From Rivibacter sp049446155 (GTDB lineage Bacteria > Pseudomonadota > Gammaproteobacteria > Burkholderiales > Burkholderiaceae_C), in assembly GCF_049446155.1 (NCBI RefSeq), contig NZ_JBMSEE010000010.1, positions 1-64,000 on the forward strand: 64,000 nt of DNA, written 5' to 3'. Under the pieces are notes generated by a model. That model was not told where the DNA came from, searched no databases, and was given only the letters and a program-made list of their open reading frames with translations. The position numbers and the translations under genes were made by a program. Every line of letters begins with the position of its first letter. Position 1 is the first letter of the stretch. Shown here piece by piece: positions 7,336 through 15,202 of the stretch.

Positions 7336-7824
7336 TCACAGGAAGGCGATCGCGCGGCCGGCCAGCAGGCTGGCGAACCAGAGCGCGAGCGACAGCGCGG
7401 CCACAGCACGCACGCCGGCGGTCACCGGCCGCGTGCCGGCCAGCACGCCGGGAAAACTCAGGTGGAAGAGCGCGACATTGCTCAGCGCCAGCGTCAGCAG
7501 CACGAACTTCCACACGAAGGCCGGATTGGCGATGTACTCGGTGGCCTTGACCGCGAACAGCAGCGGCCCGGTCGCCACCGCCAGCGCGACGCCGGCCACC
7601 GCCACGGGCCAGGCCGCGCGCGCGACCGGCGCGACCGGCTCGCGTGCGCGCAGCAGATGGAAATCGAGCACCGCGATGCCGCCGAGCAGCGCAGCAATGC
7701 CGAGGATGTGCAGCGCGTTCAGCAGCGGATAGGCCCACAACGATTCGCGCAGCCACGCGGCCGGCCCCCACGCTTCGATCGCATGGGCGAGCGCGGACGG
7801 GTCAAGCGTGCGAGGCGCGGCCAT
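7336..7824 (-). CDS. hypothetical inner-membrane protein (DUF6644-like)
   Basis: A 162-residue protein with four predicted membrane helices, beginning MAAPRTLDPSALAHAIEAWG. Features such as SLWAYPLLNALHILGIAALL, FHLLRA and the pair FVWKFVLLTLALSNVALFHL resemble small four-helix membrane proteins of the DUF6644 group; this assignment is from memory of the pattern and is tentative. The conserved His residues facing the membrane (HILG, FHLL, FHLS) could hold heme, as in related b-type cytochromes, but that is inference. It is 7 bases upstream of uvrC in the same direction and 54 bases from the divergent earP gene. Confidence 0.6.
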   Translation of the reverse strand: MAAPRTLDPSALAHAIEAWGPAAWLRESLWAYPLLNALHILGIAALLGGIAVLDFHLLRAREPVAPVARAAWPVAVAGVALAVATGPLLFAVKATEYIANPAFVWKFVLLTLALSNVALFHLSFPGVLAGTRPVTAGVRAVAALSLALWFASLLAGRAIAFL

Positions 7825-7878
7825 GCGGCATTGTGTCGCGCCGCGTTGCCAGGCAATGGCGGCTTCGATAATCGCTGC

Positions 7879-8961
7879 ATGCTCTGGGATGTCTTCTGCC
7901 GCGTGATCGACAACCACGGCGACCTCGGCGTGTGCTGGCGGCTCGCGCGGCGACTCGTCGCGCTCGGCCACCGCGTGCGGTTGTGGGTCGACGACGCGAG
8001 CGCGCTGGCGTGGATGGCGCCGCGCGGCGCCGAGGGCGTCGAGGTGCTGCCATGGCGCGAGCCCGAACCGCACGAGACGCCGGGCGAAGTTGTCATCGAG
8101 TCCTTCGGCTGCGATCCGCCGCCGGGCTTTCTGGCGCGCATGGCGCAAGCGGCCGTGCTGCCGGTGTGGATCAACCTCGAGTACCTGAGCGCCGAGTCCT
8201 ATGTCGAGCGCAGCCACGGTCTCGCGTCGCCGCAGATGGCCGGACCGGCGCGCGGCCTGACCAAGTGGTTCTTCTACCCGGGCTTCTCCGAAGCCACCGG
8301 CGGGCTGCTGCGCGAGCCCGCGCTCGACGGCGCGCGCGACGAGGGCTGGCTCGCTCGCATCGACCCGGCCGCCCGGCCCGAGGCCTGCCGCGTGAGCCTG
8401 TTCTGCTACGAGAACCCGGCCCTGCCGGCGGCGCTCGAGGCCTGGCGCGAGGGCTCGACGCCGGTCGATCTCTACCTGACGCCCGGCCATGCGACGCGGC
8501 AGGCGGCGCAGTGGCTGGGCACGCCGCTCGAAGCCGGCAGCCAGCGGCATGCCGGCGCGCTGCGGCTCGTCGCGCTGCCCTGGCTGGAGCAACCGGATTA
8601 CGACCGCCTGCTCGCCGCCTGCGAGCTCAACTTCGTGCGCGGCGAGGACTCTTTCGTGCGCGCGCTGTGGGCCGGCCGGCCGTTCGTCTGGCAGATCTAC
8701 CCGCAGCGCGACGGCGTTCATGCCGCCAAGCTCGAGGCCTTCCTCGACGTCTACGTCTCTGGCGCACCGACCGCGTTGGCCGCCGCGCTGCGCCGTCGCT
8801 TCGCGGCCTGGAACGGCTTGGCCGATGCGCCGGCCCATGCCTTGCCCGATGCCGCCTGGACGAGCCACGCCGCGGCCCGCGCGCAGGCCCTGGCCAGCGT
8901 GCAGCGCAGCCTGGGCGACCTGGGCGAGCGGCTGCTGCGCTTCGCGCTCGCCAAGCGCTGA
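7879..8961 (+). CDS. earP: EF-P arginine rhamnosyltransferase
   Basis: EarP transfers rhamnose from dTDP-L-rhamnose to Arg32 of elongation factor P, which lets EF-P relieve ribosome stalling at polyproline. The 360-residue GT-B enzyme begins MLWDVFCRVIDNHGDLGVCW, with the Asp residues of the NHGDLGV motif that act in catalysis, and near the C-terminus has RGEDSFVRALWAGRPFVWQI with the catalytic Glu and the nucleotide-sugar binding segment, then PQRDGVHAAKL. Its target efp follows directly on the same strand, and that EF-P has arginine at position 32. Divergent from the membrane protein gene upstream. The ATG at 7879 gives the family start. Confidence 0.96.
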   Translation: MLWDVFCRVIDNHGDLGVCWRLARRLVALGHRVRLWVDDASALAWMAPRGAEGVEVLPWREPEPHETPGEVVIESFGCDPPPGFLARMAQAAVLPVWINLEYLSAESYVERSHGLASPQMAGPARGLTKWFFYPGFSEATGGLLREPALDGARDEGWLARIDPAARPEACRVSLFCYENPALPAALEAWREGSTPVDLYLTPGHATRQAAQWLGTPLEAGSQRHAGALRLVALPWLEQPDYDRLLAACELNFVRGEDSFVRALWAGRPFVWQIYPQRDGVHAAKLEAFLDVYVSGAPTALAAALRRRFAAWNGLADAPAHALPDAAWTSHAAARAQALASVQRSLGDLGERLLRFALAKR

Positions 8962-8992
8962 CCAGGAAACCCTTCGCGCCAGCGGGAGAAGG

Positions 8993-8998
8993 TACAAT
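8993..8998 (+). promoter_or_regulatory. possible efp promoter (-10)
   Basis: TACAAT lies in the 152-base gap between earP and efp, about 115 bases before the efp ATG. The preceding GG makes GGTACAAT, also seen upstream of hisZ (minus strand 38091-38084). No clear -35 was found. It would allow efp to be made at a higher level than earP. Confidence 0.4.
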
Positions 8999-9113
8999 TG
9001 CGGGCTTTGCGCGACGGGGCATTTCCGCGACAGGAAGAACGCCTACGCGCCAGCCCCACCGCACCCGACACAGCACCCCTTCCGGTCGGGCAGCCAATCG
9101 AGAGAGCTCCACG

Positions 9114-9665
9114 ATGAAGATCGCCCAGGAAATCCGCGCCGGCAACGTGATCATGCAGGGCAAGGACCCGATGGTCGTGCTCAAGACCGAGTACAGCCGC
9201 GGTGGCCGCAACGCCGCCACCGTTCGCATGAAGCTGAAGAACCTGCTCAACAGCTCGGGCACCGAAGTCGTCTTCAAGGCCGACGACAAGATGGACCAGA
9301 TCGTGCTGGACAAGAAGGAGTGCACCTACTCCTACTTCGCCGATCCGATGTACGTTTTCATGGACGCCGAGTACAACCAGTTCGAGGTCGAGGCCGAGAA
9401 CATGGGCGACGCCATCAGCTACCTCGAAGACGGCATGCCGGTCGAAGTGGTGTTCTACGACGGCAAGGCCATCTCGGTCGAGCTGCCGACCACCGTGGTG
9501 CGCGAAGTGACCACCGAGCCGGCCGTCAAGGGCGACACCTCGGGCAAGGTCATGAAGCCCGCCAAGATCGCCACCGGCTTCGAGATCTCGGTGCCGCTGT
9601 TCGTCGAGAACGGCGACAAGATCGAGATCGACACCCGCACGCACGAGTACCGCAAGCGCGTCTGA
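9114..9665 (+). CDS. efp: elongation factor P
   Basis: EF-P binds between the P and E sites of the ribosome and restores peptide bond formation at consecutive prolines. The 183-residue protein starts MKIAQEIRAGNVIMQGKDPM and has the loop YSRGGRNA with Arg32, the residue glycosylated by EarP; lysine-type EF-Ps have Lys there. Three OB-like domains are present and the end, DTRTHEYRKRV, is typical. A GAGAG ribosome-binding site lies 9-10 bases before the ATG at 9114. A good terminator hairpin follows. The earP neighbour settles which modification route is used. Confidence 0.98.
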   Translation: MKIAQEIRAGNVIMQGKDPMVVLKTEYSRGGRNAATVRMKLKNLLNSSGTEVVFKADDKMDQIVLDKKECTYSYFADPMYVFMDAEYNQFEVEAENMGDAISYLEDGMPVEVVFYDGKAISVELPTTVVREVTTEPAVKGDTSGKVMKPAKIATGFEISVPLFVENGDKIEIDTRTHEYRKRV

Positions 9666-9687
9666 CGCGGCTCGCCGCTCGCGCATC

Positions 9688-9718
9688 AAGGGCACCTTCG
9701 GGTGCCCTTTGCCTTTGT
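9688..9718 (+). terminator. efp terminator
   Basis: Perfect arms AAGGGCACC (9688-9696) and GGTGCCCTT (9701-9709) with a TTCG tetraloop, followed by TTGCCTTTG. It lies 23 bases after the efp stop codon. Confidence 0.8.
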
Positions 9719-9749
9719 GGACCGTCTTTGCGGCTAACCTCGCCCGACG

Positions 9750-10700
9750 ATGTTCGACTTCGACGCCGCCGTCACCGCGCCCTTTCGCATGCAGCCCGGC
9801 CTTCAGCGCCTGGCCGACGGCGCCGTGCAGCTGACGGCACTCGACCCCACCGACAGCGCCTTCGCCGAGAAGCTGCAGGTGTTGCGGCGCGAGCCCGGCA
9901 GCGCGCTGCTGAGCGCGCCCGGCTTCGACGCGCGCCCGGCGCTCGAAGCGCTGGCCCGGCAGGCCCAGCGAGACGCGCCGCAGGCGCTGCGGCCTGATGG
10001 CGATCGCGGCCTCGCGGCACCGCTGCTCGGCTGGTCGGTCGCCTGGGACGGGGCCTTGTCGGCGTCGTCGCCGGCAACGCACGCGACGGCCGGCGCGGTG
10101 CTCGCCGCGCTGCCGGCCGAGCGGCGCCTCGCGGGCCTGGCCAGCCTGGCGCTGCACGAGGACCTCGCCATCGTCGACGGCGCCGAAGCCGCCCTGCCCT
10201 GGCTGGCCGTGTGCCTGCCCTCGCACTGGGTGCCGGCCGACAAGGTGGGCCGATCGTTCGCGCAGGCCCATGCACCGGTGGCGGACAACGCGCTGGTCGT
10301 CAACGCGGCGCGCCAGCTGTGCGCGCTCGTGTGCCGCGAGCCGCGCTGGGAGCGCTTTGTCTGGACCGTCGTGCCGCACGGCGGCCATGACCACCATCCG
10401 CAGCGCCACCAGGATCGCTGGCCCGCGGCGCCGGACGAGTCCGGGCTCGACGCGTGGGCCCGATCGCTGTGGTTTCGCACCGAGCGGCAAAGCTTCATCC
10501 CCGTGGCCGGCAAAGCGCAGGCCGTGTTCACGATCCACGTCGCCGTGCGCCCGCTGCCCGAGGCGCTGGAAACGCCGGCACGCGCCGCGGCGCTGCACGC
10601 AGCCATCGCGTCGATGAGCGAGGCGGTGATCGCCTACCGCGGCCTGGCCGCGGCGCGCGCGCCGCTGCTGGCCTGGCTGGCCCGCCGCGCAGCGGCATGA
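9750..10700 (+). CDS. DUF3445 protein, heme-dependent oxidative N-demethylase-like
   Basis: A 316-residue protein of the DUF3445 family, whose characterised members are the alpha subunit of a heme-dependent oxidative N-demethylase that removes methyl groups from amines as formaldehyde. Diagnostic segments are VCLPSHWVPADKVGRSFAQA, HAPVADN, and RSLWFRTERQSFIPVAGK near the C-terminus. The partner subunits of the demethylase are not nearby, so the exact reaction is open. Its stop codon overlaps the mnmC start (ATGA at 10697-10700), so the two are translated together. The ATG at 9750 gives the usual MFDFDAAVTAPFRMQPGL beginning; the family typically begins this way. Confidence 0.82.
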   Translation: MFDFDAAVTAPFRMQPGLQRLADGAVQLTALDPTDSAFAEKLQVLRREPGSALLSAPGFDARPALEALARQAQRDAPQALRPDGDRGLAAPLLGWSVAWDGALSASSPATHATAGAVLAALPAERRLAGLASLALHEDLAIVDGAEAALPWLAVCLPSHWVPADKVGRSFAQAHAPVADNALVVNAARQLCALVCREPRWERFVWTVVPHGGHDHHPQRHQDRWPAAPDESGLDAWARSLWFRTERQSFIPVAGKAQAVFTIHVAVRPLPEALETPARAAALHAAIASMSEAVIAYRGLAAARAPLLAWLARRAAA

Positions 10701-12652
10701 AGACCGCGCCCATCGTCCCCGCGACGCTGGCCTTCGGCGACGACGGCGTGCCGCGCGCGCCGGCCTTCGGCGATGTCTACCACGCCGCTGCCGGCGCCGC
10801 CGAGCAGGCGCGCCACGTCTTCCTCGGCGGCAACGGCCTGCTCGGCGACGCGCCGCGCTGGGCCGGACGCGAGGGCTTCACGATCCTCGAGACCGGCTTC
10901 GGCCTGGGCAACAACTTCCTCGCCGCGTGGGACGCCTGGCGCCGCGACCCGCGGCGCAGCCGTCGGCTCGACTTCGTCTCGATCGAGAAGCACCCGCCGA
11001 CGCGGGAGGACCTCGCGCGCGTGCACGCCGGCGGCTCGCCGCAGGCGCGCGAACTGGTCGACGCATGGCCGTGCGCGACGCCGAACCTGCACGTGCTGGA
11101 CTTCGAGGCGGGCCGCGTGCGCCTTGTGCTGGCCCTGGGCGACATCGAGCTCGTGCTGCCGCAGTTGCTGGCGCGCGTCGACGCGTTCTTCCTCGACGGC
11201 TTCGCGCCGGCGAAGAACCCGCAGATGTGGCAGCCGCGCCTGTTCGAGCGCCTGGGCCGCCTTGCCGCGCCGGGCGCGACGGCCGCGACCTGGAGCGCCG
11301 CGCGCGTGGTGCGCGACGGGCTCGCCGGCGCCGGCTTCGCGGTCGAGCAGGCCGGCGGCTTTGCCGGCAAGCGCGACATGACCATCGCCCGCTTCGCGCC
11401 GCGCTTCGTGCCGCCGGCGCCCGTCGGCGGCCTGCATGTGCACGAGGGCGAGCGCGCGGCCGTGATCGTCGGCGCCGGCCTGGCGGGTTGCGCCGCCGCG
11501 GCGGCGCTCGCGCGGCTGGACTGGCACTGCACGGTGCTCGACGCGCTGCCGGCCGCCGGCCAGGCGACCTCGGGCAACCCGATCGGCCTGATGCACGCGA
11601 CGCTGCACGCCGACGACGGGCCGCATGCGCGCTGGCTGCGCGCAGGCGCGCTGCACATGGCGCGCAGCATCGCGCCCGCGCTGGCCGACGGCTCGGTGCG
11701 CGGCGCGCTCGACGGCTTCGTGCGCCTCGAACCACGGCTCAGCGACGAGGCCGCACAGGCCCTGCTCGCGCGCTGCGGTCTGCCGCGCGGCTTCGTCGAT
11801 TGGCTCGATCGCGCCGCCGCGCGCGAACGCACCGGTGTGGCACTTCCGAGCGGGGGCTGGTACTTCCCGCAAGGCGGCTGGCTGGCACCGGCCGATGTCG
11901 CGAAGGCCTGGCTGGCGGCCAGCGGCGCACGCTTCGTCGACGGCGTGAACGCTGCGTCGATCGTGCGCCGCGACGGCCGTTGGCTGGTGCTCGATGCCCA
12001 GGCGCGGCCGATCGCCGAAGCGCCCGTGCTCGTGATTGCCAATGCGCTCGACGCCGCGCGCCTGGCCGGGCCCGCGCTCGGTCCGCTGGTCGCCGTGCGC
12101 GGACAGATCAGCGGCTGGCCGGTGCACCCCGGCCTCGCGGCGCCGCGCTGCGCCGTCTCCGGCGCCGGCTATGCGGCGCCGGCGCTGGACGGCTGGCTGT
12201 GGACCGGCGCGACCACGCAGCACGGCGACGGCGAGGCATCGCCGCGCCTCGCCGATCACGAGCACAACCGCGCGCGCCTGGCCGCGCTGCTGAGCGTCGC
12301 GCCCGAGGCGATCGGCCGCGTCGAGGACGCGGTGGGCCGGGTCGGCTGGCGCGCCGTCACGCCGGACCGCCTGCCGATCGTCGGCGCCCTGCCCGATCTC
12401 GACGCGCTGCCGGCCGCGACGCGCGCCGACGCACCGCGGCTCGTTGCCCGCCGGCGCGATGCGCACGGCGGTCTCTACGTTTTCACCGGGCTCGGCTCGC
12501 GCGGACTGAGCTGGGCGGCCCTGGGCGCCGAGCTGCTGGCCTCGTGGATCGCCGGCACGCCCTGCCCCGTGGAGGCCGACCTGCGCGACGCGGCCGACCC
12601 GGCGCGCTTCGCGCTGCGCGCGGCACGCGCGCCCACGCCTCAGCCGCGCTGA
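10697..12652 (+). CDS. mnmC: bifunctional tRNA 5-methylaminomethyl-2-thiouridine biosynthesis protein
   Basis: MnmC finishes the mnm5s2U modification at tRNA wobble U34. The C-terminal FAD domain oxidatively removes the carboxymethyl group from cmnm5U and the N-terminal SAM domain methylates the product. The 651-residue protein has the methyltransferase at about residues 1-240 (ILETGFGLGNNFLAAWDAW, later DAFFLDGFAPAKNPQMW) and a DAO-type FAD domain from about 255 (AVIVGAGLAGCAAAAALARL), ending with GLGSRGLSWAALGAELLASW. Length is normal for the fused form. It overlaps the DUF3445 gene by 4 bases upstream and converges with the trmH-type gene, the two 3' ends overlapping by 13 bases. Confidence 0.96.
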   Translation: MKTAPIVPATLAFGDDGVPRAPAFGDVYHAAAGAAEQARHVFLGGNGLLGDAPRWAGREGFTILETGFGLGNNFLAAWDAWRRDPRRSRRLDFVSIEKHPPTREDLARVHAGGSPQARELVDAWPCATPNLHVLDFEAGRVRLVLALGDIELVLPQLLARVDAFFLDGFAPAKNPQMWQPRLFERLGRLAAPGATAATWSAARVVRDGLAGAGFAVEQAGGFAGKRDMTIARFAPRFVPPAPVGGLHVHEGERAAVIVGAGLAGCAAAAALARLDWHCTVLDALPAAGQATSGNPIGLMHATLHADDGPHARWLRAGALHMARSIAPALADGSVRGALDGFVRLEPRLSDEAAQALLARCGLPRGFVDWLDRAAARERTGVALPSGGWYFPQGGWLAPADVAKAWLAASGARFVDGVNAASIVRRDGRWLVLDAQARPIAEAPVLVIANALDAARLAGPALGPLVAVRGQISGWPVHPGLAAPRCAVSGAGYAAPALDGWLWTGATTQHGDGEASPRLADHEHNRARLAALLSVAPEAIGRVEDAVGRVGWRAVTPDRLPIVGALPDLDALPAATRADAPRLVARRRDAHGGLYVFTGLGSRGLSWAALGAELLASWIAGTPCPVEADLRDAADPARFALRAARAPTPQPR

Positions 12653-13416
12653 CGCGCCGCCTCGTACAGGCAGATCGCCGCGGCGGCCGCCACGTTGAGC
12701 GACTCCTCGCCGCCCGGCTGCGGGATGCGGCGCGTTTCGGCGCAGCGCGTCAGCAGCGAGGCGGCGACGCCGCGCCCCTCGTGGCCGAACACGAAGGCGC
12801 AAGGGTCGGGCAGCGGCGCTTCGGCCAGCGAGCGGGGCGCATGCGAGCTGGTCGCGATCAGCGGCACGCCAAGCGCGTCGAGCGCCTCCTCGCGCTGCTG
12901 CTCGACGAGGTGCAGCGCGAAGTGCGCCCCCATGCCGGCGCGCACCACCTTGGGCGACCACAACGCCGCGGTGCCGCTGAGCGCGACCACCTGGGCGATG
13001 CCCAGCGCCGCGGCGCTGCGCAGCACGCTGCCGACGTTGCCGGCGTCTTGCAGGCGGTCGAGCACCACTGTTGGCACACCGGCCAGAACCGCCGGCGCCT
13101 CGGCCGGCAAGGCGAGCAGCGCAGCGATCGGCGCCGGCGACTCGAGCGTGCTCAGCGGCTTCATCAAGGCATCGGAGACGACGGCAATGCGCGCCGCCCG
13201 CTGCGCGATCTCGCGCAGCGACGGATCGGCCCATGCCGCCTCGGTCAGCACCACCTGCGTCAACGCACGGCCGCGCGTCAGCGCGGCGCGCAGCAGGTGG
13301 TCGCCCTCCAGCCAGGCCTGGCCGGTCTTGCGGTAGCCGGCCGGCTCGTGCGCCAGGCGGCGCAACTGCGCGAGCAGCGGGTTCTCCCGCGAGGTGATGC
13401 GCACCGGTTCGCGCAT
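12640..13416 (-). CDS. TrmH/SpoU-family RNA 2'-O-methyltransferase
   Basis: A 258-residue SPOUT enzyme that methylates a ribose 2'-OH in rRNA or tRNA using SAM. An N-terminal substrate-binding part (ITSRENPLLAQLRRLAHEPA, EGDHLL) precedes the SpoU domain with motif 1 DRLQDAGNVGSVLRSAAALG, motif 2 FVFGHEGRGV and motif 3 SLNVAAAAAICLYEA, the knotted SAM site. The exact RNA target cannot be read from sequence; the layout is closest to the RlmB/TsnR-like branch. The ATG at 13416 lies 17 bases after rnhB. It is the last gene of the long rpsB operon, and its 3' end overlaps that of mnmC on the opposite strand. Confidence 0.88.
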   Translation of the reverse strand: MREPVRITSRENPLLAQLRRLAHEPAGYRKTGQAWLEGDHLLRAALTRGRALTQVVLTEAAWADPSLREIAQRAARIAVVSDALMKPLSTLESPAPIAALLALPAEAPAVLAGVPTVVLDRLQDAGNVGSVLRSAAALGIAQVVALSGTAALWSPKVVRAGMGAHFALHLVEQQREEALDALGVPLIATSSHAPRSLAEAPLPDPCAFVFGHEGRGVAASLLTRCAETRRIPQPGGEESLNVAAAAAICLYEAARQRG

Positions 13417-13433
13417 GGCCGGCGTCCCCAACT

Positions 13434-14060
13434 TCAGCGCACCGCCTCGCGCACCGGCGCGAAGCTCTGGCGGTGCGCCGCGCAGGGGCCGTGCTCGCGC
13501 AGGGCCTCGAGATGGGCCGCGGTGCTGTAGCCCTTGTGCTCGCCGAAGCCGTATTGCGGATGCGCTTCGTGCAGCGCGTCGCACAGCCGGTCGCGGTGGA
13601 CCTTGGCGAGGATGGAGGCGGCGGCGATCGAAGCGACCGTGGCGTCGCCCTTCACGATCGCCTCGGCGGTGACACCCAGCACCGGCAGCCGGTTGCCATC
13701 GACCAGCACCTTGACCGGCCGCAGCCGCAGGCCGTCGACCGCGCGGCGCATCGCCAGCATCGTCGCGTGCAGGATGTTGAGGCGGTCGATCTCCTCGACG
13801 CTGGCCTCGGCGATCGAGCAGCACAGCGCCTTGGCGCGGATCTCGTCGAACAGCACGTCGCGCCGGCGCGGGCTCAGCACCTTGGAGTCGGCGAGGCCGC
13901 GGATCGGCTTCTCGTCGTCGAGGATCACCGCGGCGGCGACCACCGGCCCGGCCAGCGGGCCGCGGCCGGCCTCGTCGACGCCGGCCACCAGCCCCGGCGC
14001 GTCCCACATGAGGCCGAGCTGCACCGCCGCGCGCGGCTTGCGCAAACGCTGCTCAGCCAC
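13434..14060 (-). CDS. rnhB: ribonuclease HII
   Basis: RNase HII cuts the RNA strand of RNA-DNA hybrids and removes single ribonucleotides from DNA. The 208-residue enzyme has the catalytic start VAGVDEAGRGPLAGPVVAAA (Asp-Glu pair), the Asp in VLVDGN and the Asp of HRDRLCDALHEAHPQYGF, followed by the basic HKGYSTAAH segment. The start is GTG at 14060, inside the last codons of lpxB (8-base overlap), indicating coupling. Linkage of rnhB to lpxB is common in proteobacteria. Confidence 0.97.
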   Translation of the reverse strand: MAEQRLRKPRAAVQLGLMWDAPGLVAGVDEAGRGPLAGPVVAAAVILDDEKPIRGLADSKVLSPRRRDVLFDEIRAKALCCSIAEASVEEIDRLNILHATMLAMRRAVDGLRLRPVKVLVDGNRLPVLGVTAEAIVKGDATVASIAAASILAKVHRDRLCDALHEAHPQYGFGEHKGYSTAAHLEALREHGPCAAHRQSFAPVREAVR

Positions 14061-15183
14061 CGACCACCTCCGCGATCGCGTCGCCCGCGGCCTGGGCCGT
14101 GTTGCGGCGCAGGCTCAGGTGCATCTCGGCAAAGCGCTGCGCGACGCGCTCGCAGTCCGCCGGATCGTCCAGCCATCGGCGCAGTTCGCGCGCCAGCGCC
14201 TCGGGCGTCATCTCGTGTTGCAGCAGCTCGGGCACGACGAACTCGCCGGCGAGCACGTTCGGCAGTCCGACCCAGGGCTGGTAGCGCATGTGCCGCATGA
14301 TCTGCCAACTCAGCGGCGCGATGCGGTAGCCGATCACCATCGGCCGCTTGAACAGCGCGGCCTCGAGCGTCGCGGTGCCGCTGGCGACCAGGGCCACGTC
14401 GCAGGCCGCCAGCACTTCGTGCGAGCGGCCGTCGATCAATTCCACGGCGTCTTGCGCGCCGGCCTCGGCCACGGCCGCCTCCACAAGCGGGCGCACGCCG
14501 GGCGCGATCGGCAACAGGCAGCGCAGGCCGGGGCGGTCGCGCTTGAGCAGCGCCGCGGCGCGCAGGAAGTCCGCCGCGATGTGGCGGATCTCGCCGCGCC
14601 GGCTGCCCGGTAGCACCCCCAGCACCGGCTCGCTGTGGCCCAGGCCGAGGGCCGCGCGCGCCGCGGCGCGCGGCACCTCGAGCGGGATCGCGTCGGCCAG
14701 CGGATGGCCGACATAGCTCGCGCGCACGCCGGCCTGGGCCAGCAGCGCCGGCTCGAACGGGAACAGGCACAGCACATGGTCGGCCGAGGCCGCCAGCTTG
14801 TGCACGCGCCCGCCCCGCCAGGCCCAGATCGACGGACAGACGAAGTGCACGGTCTTCGTGCCCGCGGCCTTGAGACGCGCCTCGAGGCCGAGGTTGAAGT
14901 CCGGCGCGTCGACGCCGATGAAGGCGGCCGGCCGCTCGGCCAGCATGCGGTCACCGAGTTCGCGGCGCAGGCGCAGCAGCGGCAGGTAGACCTTGAGCGC
15001 CTCGGCGTAGCCGTGCACCGCGAGGCGATCGCTCGGCCACCAGGCCTGAAAACCTTCGTGGACCATGCGCGGCCCGCCGATGCCGAAGGTCTGCACCTGC
15101 GGCCAGCGCGCCTTGACCCCTTGCAGCAACAGCCCGGCGAGCAAGTCGCCAGAGGCTTCGCCAGCGACCAGTCCGAGCTTCAT
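14053..15183 (-). CDS. lpxB: lipid-A-disaccharide synthase
   Basis: LpxB joins UDP-2,3-diacylglucosamine and lipid X to form the beta-1,6 disaccharide of lipid A at the inner face of the inner membrane. The 376-residue GT19 enzyme begins with the family signature LGLVAGEASGDLLAGLLLQG and has FGIGGPRMVHEGF, CPSIWAWRGGRVHKLA, LPGSRRGEIRHIA and SGTATLEAALFKRPMVIGYR in the expected order. It lies 19 bases downstream of lpxA and overlaps rnhB. Confidence 0.97.
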   Translation of the reverse strand: MKLGLVAGEASGDLLAGLLLQGVKARWPQVQTFGIGGPRMVHEGFQAWWPSDRLAVHGYAEALKVYLPLLRLRRELGDRMLAERPAAFIGVDAPDFNLGLEARLKAAGTKTVHFVCPSIWAWRGGRVHKLAASADHVLCLFPFEPALLAQAGVRASYVGHPLADAIPLEVPRAAARAALGLGHSEPVLGVLPGSRRGEIRHIAADFLRAAALLKRDRPGLRCLLPIAPGVRPLVEAAVAEAGAQDAVELIDGRSHEVLAACDVALVASGTATLEAALFKRPMVIGYRIAPLSWQIMRHMRYQPWVGLPNVLAGEFVVPELLQHEMTPEALARELRRWLDDPADCERVAQRFAEMHLSLRRNTAQAAGDAIAEVVGG

Positions 15184-15202
15184 GCGGGCGTTCTGGTCGG
15201 GT

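Noticed and set aside
5121..7550. Open frame of about 809 codons on the plus strand
   Set aside because: It runs antisense to uvrC; the translation is His/Arg/Leu-rich with no recognisable motif and no ribosome-binding site, while uvrC on the other strand has all family motifs.
10634..13234. Open frame of about 866 codons on the minus strand
   Set aside because: It is antisense to mnmC and passes through the trmH-type gene in another frame; mnmC and the trmH-type gene explain the DNA.
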